Part shown: piece after piece, positions 1 through 7,454 of the stretch
Numbering within the stretch: the stretch's first letter is position 1
Layout of the letters: every line of letters starts with the position of its first letter
From: Streptomyces longwoodensis
Lineage (GTDB): Bacteria; Actinomycetota; Actinomycetes; Streptomycetales; Streptomycetaceae
Assembly: GCF_001514125.1 (NCBI RefSeq)
Contig: NZ_KQ948568.1
Location: forward strand, 62,001 to 126,000
Direction of reading: 5' to 3'
DNA: 64,000 nt
The notes under the pieces: generated by a model
Seen by the model: the letters and a program-made list of their open reading frames with translations, nothing else
Databases searched by the model: none
What the model was told of the DNA's origin: nothing
Made by a program: the position numbers and the translations under genes

Positions 1-129
1 AACGCGGCCGCGTCGAAGGACCTGAAGACCTCGGTCAACTGGACCCCGACCCTGACGGCGACCCTCGAACCGGCGACGAACCTGCCGACGACGCTGGCGA
101 CGACGACGGGCGCGGGCGTCCTCAAGTAG
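1..129 (+). CDS. 3' end of an unrecognised gene
   Basis: The first 42 codons form an open frame that enters from outside the window and stops at TAG (127-129). The tail is rich in Thr, Ala and Leu with scattered Pro, as in the beta-rich C-termini of secreted actinomycete proteins. I do not recognise a family. The following 140 bases contain no convincing gene and separate it from the convergent gene that ends at 271. Confidence 0.5.
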   Translation, partial: NAAASKDLKTSVNWTPTLTATLEPATNLPTTLATTTGAGVLK

Positions 130-270
130 CCATGTGCCCGGTCGTCGCGGCTTCCTCGACGCCGAAGGCGTACTCCCACTTCCAGCTCAACCGCGCACTG
201 CCCTCAGGGCCTCGTCGGAGGGCCTCGGGTGGGTGCTCGGGACGGGGAGGGCCGTACGTCATGGCGAGTC

Positions 271-1158
271 TCACTGCTGGTGGTCGCTTCCCTCTGGGTG
301 GGGTGACCGAGCGGGACGGCAGTCGCGGCAGCGGCCGGGGGTCGGGGCGCGGAAGGGGCGGTCGCAGCCGTCGCAGGTCTGGAACGGGTGGCGGGGTTCC
401 CGGGGGGTGGGGGGTGGGGTGAACGGGGGTGGGGGTGGGAGGTGGGCCGTCAGGCGGTGGGCCAGGAGGGCCGCCGGGCGGGTCAGGGGCTCGTGCGGGA
501 GGTTCGCGGTCAGGGCCTCGCGTACGGCCGTGGGGGTGAGGTCGCGCTCCAGCCAGGCGGCGACCCCGGGAGCCAGGTGTTCCGCGTCCGTGGCCGACAG
601 CAGCAGGCGGGGATCGTGACGGCGCAGGCCCGCCAGGACGTCGACGGCCGTCCGGAGGAGCGCGGGGGCCGGGTACGCGGGCTGCGGGACGGCGGGGAGG
701 CGCTTGCGCGGGGCCGGCTCGTCGGGGGTCGTACGCCGGGCGGGCCTGCGGGGTGCCGTCTCCCGGGCGGCGGCCCGGTGGCCCGGGCGGTTGCAGGACA
801 CCGTGCGGGTGACGATCCGGCCCGTCGCGGTGCGCTCGCGGCTGCGGCGCAGGTAGCCGTGGGTCTCCAGCTCGCGCAGCGCCGCCGCGATGCGGGTCGG
901 GCCCTCGGGGAAGCGGGCGGCCAGGGACTTGATGTCGACGGCCGTGCCCGGGCGCACCGACTGGATGTGGCAGGCCAGTCCGATGGCGAGCAGGGACAGC
1001 TCCGGGTGCTGCGCCAGGTCGTTGCCGATCACCGTGAAGTTCTCGGTGTGGCGGACGTGTTCGTGGACGACGCCGGCCGGACGGTACCCGGCGGGGTGGT
1101 TTTTCGCCGGGACACGGGACTCGGCGGGGGTGGTCGCGCTACGGTTTTCGGTGTCCAT
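271..1158 (-). CDS. Winged-helix DNA-binding protein with a C-terminal Cys4 ribbon
   Basis: This is a 295-residue protein. Residues about 45-115 resemble the winged-helix region of Streptomyces helix-turn-helix proteins that begin with a segment on life at stationary temperature of the culture; the helices around LSLLAIGLACHIQSV and IAAALRELETHGYLRRSRE look like a helix-turn-helix and wing. A Pro/Arg-rich linker follows. The C-terminus carries two CxxC pairs (CDGC and CRDC), a probable zinc ribbon. I chose the ATG at 1156-1158 because GAGGAAGG lies just upstream; the frame stays open to 1311 without a better site. The gene lies downstream of, and in the same direction as, the ATPase at 1308-1823, so co-transcription is possible. 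The DNA target is unknown. Confidence 0.7.
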   Translation of the reverse strand: MDTENRSATTPAESRVPAKNHPAGYRPAGVVHEHVRHTENFTVIGNDLAQHPELSLLAIGLACHIQSVRPGTAVDIKSLAARFPEGPTRIAAALRELETHGYLRRSRERTATGRIVTRTVSCNRPGHRAAARETAPRRPARRTTPDEPAPRKRLPAVPQPAYPAPALLRTAVDVLAGLRRHDPRLLLSATDAEHLAPGVAAWLERDLTPTAVREALTANLPHEPLTRPAALLAHRLTAHLPPPPPFTPPPTPREPRHPFQTCDGCDRPFRAPTPGRCRDCRPARSPHPEGSDHQQ

Positions 1159-1307
1159 CGGGAAGCTGTTTCCTTCCTCGGTGGTCAGGCCCTCGCAGTG
1201 GGATGGCAGTCCCGGCGAGGGCCGTCGCATGTCTGGAGTTGTCGCGTGCTGCTGGCGCTGAGCGTAGGGCACGCAACCGGGTGCGAATCCAGCCCAGTTG
1301 GGCATAT

Positions 1308-1823
1308 TCACTCGCCGGAGTGACGCTGCCCCGCGGGAGGGAGGGGTGGGGCTTGGTGGGGTGCTTTTTCCCCGGTGGGTTGTTCTTGGGGAGCGCCGGT
1401 CCGACCGGGGCGTGGGGGCTCAGGTTCCGGTGACTGCCCTGCCCGGAGGGTGACTTCGGCCCACACCGTCTTGCGGGGCGGCAGGCCCGGGACGACCCCC
1501 CAGCGGTCCGCCAGGGCGGCCACCAGCGCCAGGCCCCGACCGCCCTCGGCACCCTCGTCCGCGGCTCGGCGGTGCGGGAGCCGGTCACCGCGCGTGTCCG
1601 TCACCTCGATACGGAGGGTCCCGCCGACCACGTACAGCAGGAGCCGGAAGTTGCGGCCCGGTACCCGGCCGTGGGTGGCGGCGTTGTTCGCCAGCTCGGC
1701 CACGATGAGCCGCGCCGGGTCCAAGGGCAGCCCCCAGCTGCGCAGTTGCTCGGTCGCCAGCAGACGGGCGAGGCGGGCGCCGCGCGGGGTCGGGGACAGC
1801 AGGACGCTGAAGTTCTGGATCAC
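1308..1823 (-). CDS. Anti-sigma-factor-like ATP-binding protein (HATPase_c)
   Basis: This 171-residue protein has the GHKL ATPase fold of RsbW-like anti-sigma factors. The N-box is visible in AELANNAATHG (about residues 43-53) and the G-box in GGRGLALVAALADRWGV (about 94-110). The last 45 residues are Pro-rich and probably disordered. In Streptomyces, small ATPases of this kind sit beside XRE/DUF397 pairs in WhiJ-like and AbaA-like clusters, and here the gene is divergent from exactly such a pair at 1936-3008. A role in phosphorylation-dependent partner switching or in developmental regulation is inferred from that context, not from the sequence alone. Confidence 0.82.
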   Translation of the reverse strand: MIQNFSVLLSPTPRGARLARLLATEQLRSWGLPLDPARLIVAELANNAATHGRVPGRNFRLLLYVVGGTLRIEVTDTRGDRLPHRRAADEGAEGGRGLALVAALADRWGVVPGLPPRKTVWAEVTLRAGQSPEPEPPRPGRTGAPQEQPTGEKAPHQAPPLPPAGQRHSGE

Positions 1824-1935
1824 GTCACTCAGCGTGGCCGGATGCGCCTACCGTGGGGAGTGACACCGTGCTTGCGTACGGTGACTGTCCGGTCGTTGTC
1901 CGGGGGTGTCCGGGCCTGTCGGGGGAGGAACGCGC

Positions 1936-2811
1936 ATGTCGGTGGACGGTGAGGTCCGACGTCTGAGGACCGAGGCCGACGAGCCCGGGTGGGAGGTCGA
2001 CCCGGACGACGAGTGGGGCGTGGCCGTCGTCGCCACCGTGGGGCGGCAGGTGAAGCTGCGGCGCGAGGCCGTCGGCATGCGGGCCGGCGAGTTCGGCCGG
2101 GCCGTGGGGTACGGCGAGGACCTCGTCTACAAGATCGAGAGCGGGAAGCGCATCCCCCGGCCCGAGTTCCTGGACAGGGCGGACGAGGTGCTGGACGCGG
2201 GCGGGCTGCTCGCGGCGATGAAGGAGGACGTGGCCAAGGTCCGCTATCCGAAGAAGGTGCGGGATCTGGCGGACATGGAGGCGCGGGCCGTTGAGATCGG
2301 CACCTATGAATGCAACATCGTCGCTGGTTTGCTGCAGACCGAGGAACATGCCCGGTCCGTCATCGGGGCGGCGCAACCGCCGTATTCACCGGACGACGTG
2401 GAGCGCATGGTGACGGCTCGGGTGGCCAGGCGGTCGGTGTTCGCGCGGGACCCCGCCCCCGCGCTCAGCTTCGTCCTGGAAGAGGGCGTGCTGCGGCGTC
2501 CCATCGGGGGCAAGGTGGTGTGGCGCCAGCAACTCGAACGGCTGCTGGAGGTCGGGCGCTTGCACAACGTCGTCCTCCAGGTGATGCCGATGGACTGCGA
2601 CACCCACTCCGGACTGGACGGGCGCATCGAGCTGTTGAAGTTCGCGGACGGCACGGCGGTGGGCCGCTCCGACGGGGCGTTCAACGGCCGGCCGATCCAC
2701 GATCCCAAGCACCTGCGCATCCTCGAACTGCGGTATGGCACCATCCGGGCTCAGGCCCTCCCGCCCCGGGAGTCGCTGGCCCTGATCGAGCACCTGCTGG
2801 GAGAGACATGA
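1936..2811 (+). CDS. XRE-family regulator with DUF5753 (WhiJ-like)
   Basis: The protein has 291 residues. A helix-turn-helix of the XRE type spans about residues 34-90 (VGRQVKLRREAVGMRAGEFG, then the recognition region around YKIESGKRIP). The rest is the DUF5753 domain, recognisable from IVAGLLQTEEHARSVI, VLEEGVLRRPIGG and the VLQVMPM strand. The ATG at 1936 is preceded by GGAGGAA at 1924-1930, which is better than the in-frame GTG at 1906. Its last codon overlaps the DUF397 start by ATGA, so the two are translationally coupled. Family members control development or antibiotic production in Streptomyces; the specific role of this copy is unknown. Confidence 0.9.
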   Translation: MSVDGEVRRLRTEADEPGWEVDPDDEWGVAVVATVGRQVKLRREAVGMRAGEFGRAVGYGEDLVYKIESGKRIPRPEFLDRADEVLDAGGLLAAMKEDVAKVRYPKKVRDLADMEARAVEIGTYECNIVAGLLQTEEHARSVIGAAQPPYSPDDVERMVTARVARRSVFARDPAPALSFVLEEGVLRRPIGGKVVWRQQLERLLEVGRLHNVVLQVMPMDCDTHSGLDGRIELLKFADGTAVGRSDGAFNGRPIHDPKHLRILELRYGTIRAQALPPRESLALIEHLLGET

Positions 2812-3008
2812 ACCGCAAGGACACCGCCGAGTTGACGTGGTTCAAGAGCAGTTACAGCGGCGGCAACGACGGCAATTCCTGCGTAGAGATCGCCCACACC
2901 CCCGGCACCGTCCACGTCCGTGACTCCAAGTACCGCGACGCCGGCCCCCGGCTCGCCCTCGCGCCGCAGGCCTGGGTCGGCTTCCTCGTGCTCGCCGCCG
3001 GGCGCTAG
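2808..3008 (+). CDS. DUF397 protein
   Basis: This 66-residue protein shows the DUF397 hallmarks WFKSSYSGGNDGNSCVEIA and VRDSK, followed by an LALAPQAWVGFL end. It starts at the ATG that overlaps the stop of the upstream XRE gene (ATGA, 2808-2811). DUF397 proteins are small partners of DUF5753 regulators and probably modulate them. The stop codon overlaps the stop of the convergent nucleotidyltransferase gene (3005-3008). Confidence 0.9.
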   Translation: MNRKDTAELTWFKSSYSGGNDGNSCVEIAHTPGTVHVRDSKYRDAGPRLALAPQAWVGFLVLAAGR

Positions 3009-3688
3009 GGCTCCGGGTCCGCGTCCGGGGACGCGCCCTCCTCCAACAGGCGTTCCGCGATGTCGTCGGACCAGTGCTGGGCCCACGCGCGCAGGTCGGG
3101 GATGGAGGAGGCCTCCAGGCCGTACGCGGTGAAGGCGCTCTCCGGGTAGTAGTCCGAGCCCGTCAGGCGGGACTGGAGGGTGGGCAGGTCGAACGGGTCG
3201 CGGGCGTGGCGGCGGCCCAGTTCCTCCAGATCGGGGAAGCCGAAGCGGGTGGCGGCCGCGCGGGCGTCGATCAGGTCGACGGCGGCGCCCCGGTCGTACA
3301 GGGCGCGGATCTTGGTGCCCACCGCGTCCTCCAGGGCCAGTACCGGGCCGAGGTCGGTGACGGCGAGCGGGTGCCCGAGGGCCTCCTTGTGGAGGGACAG
3401 CTCGCTCGTCCCCCCGGTCTGCGGGTCCGTGACCGTGAGCTGCGCGGACAGCGGGGTGAGGGAGCGGATGACCACCTCGTGGCCCCGGCCGGTCAGCGCC
3501 CGCTCGACGGCGGCGGTGACCTCCTCCATCGGCTCGGGGCCCTCCGTGGCCAGGTCGACGTTGGCGTGCGGGCGCTCGATCAGGCCGTGGGCCTCCAGGG
3601 CGTGGCCGCCGGCCAGGGCCAGCGGGTGGGACAGGCCGGCGGCGACGACGTCCGCGAGGAGACGCGCGTGGGGTGCGGGAACGTTCAC
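3005..3688 (-). CDS. Orphan AbiEii-like nucleotidyltransferase
   Basis: The protein has 227 residues and resembles the nucleotidyltransferase fold of AbiEii/AbiGii toxins. The start of the fold is seen in LALAGGHALEAHGLIERP and a later EDAVGTKIRALYDRGAAVD block matches the family's conserved helix, with AVDLIDARA after it. In relatives the motif after the conserved Arg contains two Asp residues (D-x-D); here the corresponding stretch is HANVDLAT, so the first Asp appears to be Asn. No AbiEi-type antitoxin gene is adjacent. GTG at 3686-3688 is chosen because TACGCT, a good -10 box, lies 9 nt upstream and there is no ribosome site, which suggests a leaderless message; an in-frame GTG exists at 3718. 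Confidence 0.7.
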   Translation of the reverse strand: MNVPAPHARLLADVVAAGLSHPLALAGGHALEAHGLIERPHANVDLATEGPEPMEEVTAAVERALTGRGHEVVIRSLTPLSAQLTVTDPQTGGTSELSLHKEALGHPLAVTDLGPVLALEDAVGTKIRALYDRGAAVDLIDARAAATRFGFPDLEELGRRHARDPFDLPTLQSRLTGSDYYPESAFTAYGLEASSIPDLRAWAQHWSDDIAERLLEEGASPDADPEP

Positions 3689-3743
3689 GGGGTGTGGAGC
3701 GTAGCGGTCCGCGCCCACACCCCGCTGGTCACGCGCTGCGCGC

Positions 3744-5459
3744 TCAGGCGTCCTGGCCGCCGAAGCGCTCCTTGTAGCCCTCCAGGTCCTCGTCCGTCAG
3801 CTTCGCGAACAGCACCGGCGGGACCGTGAAGGGGGTGCCGGAGGGCACCGCGGTCAGGGACCGCGCCTCGTCCGCGGTGACCCAGCGCGCGGTGTCGTCC
3901 GGCAGGGTGAACGCGGCACGCATCGCGGCCGAGGTGGTCGGGATGAACGGCTCGGAGACCACCGCGTACAGGTGGATGAGGTTCATCGCCGTGCGCAGCG
4001 TGAGGGCCGCGCCGTCCTTGTTCGTCTTGATCTCGAGCCAGGGGGCCTTCTCCTCCAGGTAGGAGTTGCCGGCCGACCACAGGGCGCGCAGCGCCGCCGC
4101 CGCCTTGCGGAACTGGATGGCCTCCATCTGCTCCTCGTACTCCGCGAGCAGCCGGGCGATCTCCGCGCCGAGCCTGGCCTCCGCCTCGCCCGGCTCGCCG
4201 CCCTCGGGGACGGCCTCGCCGAAGCGCTTGCGGGAGAACGACAGGACGCGGTTGACGAAGTTGCCGAGGGTGTCGGCCAGGTCCTTGTTCACCGTGGCCG
4301 TGAAGTGCTCCCAGGTGAACGACGAGTCGTCCGACTCCGGGGCGTTGGCCATCATGAAGTAGCGCCAGTAGTCGGCGGGCAGGATGTCGAGCGCGTCGTG
4401 CGTGAACACGCCCCGGCGCTGCGAGGTGGAGAACTTGCCGCCGTAGTAGTTCAGCCAGTTGAAGGCCTTGATGACGTCGACCTTCTTCCACGGCGCCCGG
4501 GTGCCCAGCTGGGTCGCCGGGAACATCACGCTGTGGAAGGGGACGTTGTCCTTGCCCATGAACTGCGTGTAGTGGACGTCCGCGTCCGACTCCCACCACC
4601 ACGAGCGCCAGTCGCGGTTCTCCGGGTCCTGGTCCGACCACTCCTTCGTCGCGCCGATGTACTCGATCGGGGCGTCGAACCACACGTAGAAGACCTTGCC
4701 CTCGGCCGCCAGGTCCGGCCAGGTGTCCGCGGGGACCGGGACGCCCCAGTCCAGGTCACGGGTGATCGCCCGGTCGTGCAGGCCCTCCGTGAGCCACTTG
4801 CGGGCGATGGAGGACGCCAGCACCGGCCAGTTGTCGGCCCGCTCGTCCACCCACGCCTCGACCTCGTCGGCCAGCGTCGACTGGAGCAGGAAGAGGTGCT
4901 TGGTCTCGCGGACCTCCAGGTCGCTGCTGCCGCTGATCGCCGAGCGCGGCTCGATCAGGTCCGTCGGGTCCAGGACGCGGGTGCAGTTCTCGCACTGGTC
5001 GCCGCGGGCCTTGTCGTAGCCGCAGTGGGGGCAGGTGCCGATGATGTAGCGGTCCGGGAGGAAACGGCCGTCGGTCACCGAGTAGACCTGGCGGATCGCC
5101 CGCTCCTCGATGAAGCCGTTCGCCTTCAGCTCGCGGGCGATCTCCTGGGTGATCTCGTGGTTCTGCGGGGAGGAGCTGCGGCCGAAGTAGTCGAACGCCA
5201 GGCTGAACCCGTCGTAGATCGCCTTCTGCTGCTCGTGCGCCTGGGCGCAGAACTCCGCCACCGGCAGGCCCTGCTCCTGGGCGGCCAGCTCCGCGGGGGT
5301 GCCGTGCTCGTCCGTCGCGCAGATGTACAGGACGTCGTGGCCGCGCTGGCGGAGGTACCGGGAGTACACGTCCGCCGGGAGCATGGACCCCACCATGTTG
5401 CCCAGGTGCTTGATCCCGTTGATGTACGGAAGGGCGCTGGTGATGAGGTGTCGAGCCAT
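3744..5459 (-). CDS. metG: Methionyl-tRNA synthetase, KFSTS variant
   Basis: This 571-residue class I aminoacyl-tRNA synthetase attaches methionine to tRNA-Met in the cytoplasm. The HIGH-like motif is KHLGN (residues 17-21). The zinc knuckle is CPHC (143-146) and CENC (156-159), with the spacing seen in E. coli MetRS. The Met pocket and catalytic core continue through YVWFDAPIEYIGA (258-270). The KMSKS loop reads KFSTS (342-346), so the second Lys is replaced by Thr. The anticodon-binding helical domain follows. The ATG at 5459 has only a weak GGGAGCAG ribosome site. It differs from the 538-residue MetRS I associate with Streptomyces, so it may be a second enzyme; a whole-genome check is needed to tell. 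Confidence 0.9.
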   Translation of the reverse strand: MARHLITSALPYINGIKHLGNMVGSMLPADVYSRYLRQRGHDVLYICATDEHGTPAELAAQEQGLPVAEFCAQAHEQQKAIYDGFSLAFDYFGRSSSPQNHEITQEIARELKANGFIEERAIRQVYSVTDGRFLPDRYIIGTCPHCGYDKARGDQCENCTRVLDPTDLIEPRSAISGSSDLEVRETKHLFLLQSTLADEVEAWVDERADNWPVLASSIARKWLTEGLHDRAITRDLDWGVPVPADTWPDLAAEGKVFYVWFDAPIEYIGATKEWSDQDPENRDWRSWWWESDADVHYTQFMGKDNVPFHSVMFPATQLGTRAPWKKVDVIKAFNWLNYYGGKFSTSQRRGVFTHDALDILPADYWRYFMMANAPESDDSSFTWEHFTATVNKDLADTLGNFVNRVLSFSRKRFGEAVPEGGEPGEAEARLGAEIARLLAEYEEQMEAIQFRKAAAALRALWSAGNSYLEEKAPWLEIKTNKDGAALTLRTAMNLIHLYAVVSEPFIPTTSAAMRAAFTLPDDTARWVTADEARSLTAVPSGTPFTVPPVLFAKLTDEDLEGYKERFGGQDA

Positions 5460-5519
5460 CGGGGGCTGCTCCCAGGTCGGGTTGTTTTACGAACCTGGAA
5501 ATGGTAGCCGACACGGGTC

Positions 5520-5561
5520 GGCCGCCCGCTTGCCGTTTTACGGGGTGGGAAGCGGGCGGCC
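5520..5561 (-). terminator. Strong hairpin after the VWA gene
   Basis: A perfect 12-bp stem (5520-5531 with 5550-5561) encloses an 18-base loop. It lies between the stop of the VWA gene at 5596 and the start of metG at 5459, both on the minus strand. No T-run follows, as usual in Streptomyces. It should separate the two transcripts. Confidence 0.6.
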
Positions 5562-5595
5562 GGGGTGCTGTTCCGGTGGCTTTTCCTGCGGGTGC

Positions 5596-7245
5596 TTACG
5601 GGCGCCAGTTCGTGAGGACGCCCTCGTAGAGCTCGGCGTCCGTCAGCTCGCGGGGGGTGGGGCCCGCGTGGAAGAACGACACGTTGTCCGTCTTCAGCTT
5701 GCGGAGGTAGTCGAACGCCTTGTTGTCGTGCTCGCCGAACGCGACGAACGAGAAGAACACCTCGGGGTGCTTCTTCGCGGCGGCCGTGAGGGCCTGGGTG
5801 GCCGGGGTCTTCGCGTCGGGCGCGCCGTCCGTCTGGAAGATCACGAGGGCGTTGGCCTTGGGGTCTGCGGACTTCTTGTGGTGGGCGAGGACCGCGTCTA
5901 CGGCGACGTGGTAGCTCGTACGGCCCATGCGGCCGAGGGAGGCGTGCACGTCGTCGATCTTCGTGGCGCGGTCGGGGTCGGTGGGGGTGAGGTCGGTGGT
6001 GCCGTCGACCTCCGTCGAGAAGAAGACGACGTGGACGGTGGGGGTGTCGGCGGGGTCCAGGTGCTCGGCGAGGGCGAGGGTCTGGTCGGCGAGGGCCTGG
6101 GCGGAGCCGTCCTTGTAGTACGGGCGCATGCTCGCGGAGCGGTCGAGCACGAGGTAGATCTTGGCGGGGGTGTGCTGTCTGTTGAGCTTGGCCAAGGTGT
6201 GGGCGACGGGGTTCTGGGGCTCGGGTGTCTCGGTGTCGGCCTCAGGTGCCGGTGCGGGTGCCTGTGCCGGCGTCGTCTCGGCCTCGGCTTCGCCTTCGGC
6301 CTCGGTCTTGTTCCCACCCGCACCACCCGTGCTGCTTTCGTCGTCGGGTGCGGGTGGCCCCTGCGGGGCGTCCTCGCCGTCGGCGGCTGCGGGCTCGTCC
6401 GACGCCGACTCGTCCTCGACGGCCTCCGCCGTCTCGGCCTCCGGCTCGGCTGCTACGGGCTCGTCGGCCTCCGGCTCTTCGGCGACGGCCTCCGCCGCGA
6501 CCGGCTCCTCGGCCGTGGGCTTCTCCTCGGCCTCTGGCTCTGCCGCGACGGCCTCCGCCGCGACCGGCTCCTCGGCCGTGGGCTTCTCCTCGGCCTCCGG
6601 CTCTTCCGCGACGGCCTCCGCCGCGACCGGCTCCTCGGCCGTGGGCTTCTCCTCGGCCTCCGGCTCTGCCGCGACCAGCTCCTCCGCGACGGGCTGCGGC
6701 TCCTCGGCTATCGGCTCCTCGGCCGCAGGCTCAGCCTCGACCGGCTCGTCCTCGGCCTTGGCCTTCTCCTCGGCCTGCGGCTCCTCGGCCGCAGGCTCAG
6801 CCTCGACCGGCTCGTCCTCGGCCTTGGCCTTCTCCTCGGCCTGCGGCTCCTCGGCGACGGGCTCTTCGGCCGCGGGCTCCGCCTCGGCCACCGGCTGCTC
6901 GGCCGGCTCCTCCTGAGGATCGGCCTTCTCCTCCACCTTGGGCTCCGCCTCGGCGGCCGGCTCGTCCTCGGGCTTGGGCTCCGCCGTGACCGGCTTCTCC
7001 TCGGTCACCGGCTTCCGTTCCGCCGCCGGGGGCTCCTTGGGGACCGTGACGTTGTCGAAGGCTGCCGCCACCAGCTCGTGTTCGTCGTCCGCCGCCGTGC
7101 GGGGCTCCGGGATCGTTGCCGTCGGGGTGTTCGCGACCGGTGTCGTCGGGGTTGCCTCCTGGGAAGGGGACGCATCCTCGGGCTGGGGACCCCGGCCCTT
7201 GCGTGGCCTGCTGAACGCGTTTCGCAGGAGAGTGAGAATGCCCAT
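5596..7245 (-). CDS. VWA-domain protein with long acidic Ala/Glu/Pro repeat region
   Basis: The protein has 549 residues. Residues about 10-345 are low-complexity Ala, Glu and Pro, with three copies of a 21-residue unit and two of a 22-residue unit, and no signal peptide or membrane helix. Residues about 350-545 form a von Willebrand A domain with a metal-ion site: IYLVLDRSASM (DxSxS), then LVIFQTDGAPD. This C-terminal part resembles the VWA proteins of tellurium/stress (TerF-like) gene families. A 12-bp-stem hairpin follows the stop. The gene stands alone and is divergent from phoX. The ligand is unknown; the acidic tail may act as a spacer or an interaction surface. Confidence 0.82.
   Translation of the reverse strand: MGILTLLRNAFSRPRKGRGPQPEDASPSQEATPTTPVANTPTATIPEPRTAADDEHELVAAAFDNVTVPKEPPAAERKPVTEEKPVTAEPKPEDEPAAEAEPKVEEKADPQEEPAEQPVAEAEPAAEEPVAEEPQAEEKAKAEDEPVEAEPAAEEPQAEEKAKAEDEPVEAEPAAEEPIAEEPQPVAEELVAAEPEAEEKPTAEEPVAAEAVAEEPEAEEKPTAEEPVAAEAVAAEPEAEEKPTAEEPVAAEAVAEEPEADEPVAAEPEAETAEAVEDESASDEPAAADGEDAPQGPPAPDDESSTGGAGGNKTEAEGEAEAETTPAQAPAPAPEADTETPEPQNPVAHTLAKLNRQHTPAKIYLVLDRSASMRPYYKDGSAQALADQTLALAEHLDPADTPTVHVVFFSTEVDGTTDLTPTDPDRATKIDDVHASLGRMGRTSYHVAVDAVLAHHKKSADPKANALVIFQTDGAPDAKTPATQALTAAAKKHPEVFFSFVAFGEHDNKAFDYLRKLKTDNVSFFHAGPTPRELTDAELYEGVLTNWRP
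6482..6670. repeat. Three 63-bp tandem repeats inside the VWA gene
   Basis: Units begin at 6482, 6545 and 6608 and differ by only a few bases. Each encodes 21 residues with the core EEKPTAEEPVAAEAVA. The near-identity at third positions points to recent duplication by slippage or unequal exchange. Confidence 0.9.
6721..6852. repeat. Two 66-bp tandem repeats inside the VWA gene
   Basis: Two identical or nearly identical 66-bp units begin at 6721 and 6787. They encode a 22-residue Glu/Ala/Pro unit with the core KAKAEDEPVEAEPAA. They differ in sequence from the 63-bp units nearby, so the acidic region grew by at least two separate events. Confidence 0.9.
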
Positions 7246-7363
7246 GTGCGGAACCCTTCGCGTGAGGTGAGCCGTCGAACCCTGGCCAGGACGGACACGT
7301 AAGGTTAGCGGCGGTCGGTGTCAATACCGCCCCCTGCCCTCGGGAACCGTGCCGCTGCTCGGG

Positions 7364-7385
7364 ATTCACCCGTCGTTCACCGCCA
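7364..7385 (+). promoter_or_regulatory. PHO box upstream of phoX
   Basis: Two adjacent 11-base direct-repeat units, ATTCACCCGTC (7364-7374) and GTTCACCGCCA (7375-7385), match the PhoP-binding unit of Streptomyces, whose conserved half is GTTCACC. The site lies 70 bases upstream of the phoX start, as expected for activation under phosphate limitation. Confidence 0.75.
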
Positions 7386-7454
7386 TGCCGCGCACATGCA
7401 CAGACGCACCCCTAGCGTCACGTTCACACCAAGGGCACGCAAGGGGAGAGCAAA

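Noticed and set aside
130..270. Terminator after the first gene
   Set aside because: GC-rich partial inverted repeats near 200-230 do not form a convincing stem.
5299..7302. A 667-codon plus-strand frame with Leu/Gly repeats
   Set aside because: Its repeats are only the antisense of the Ala/Glu repeats of the VWA gene.
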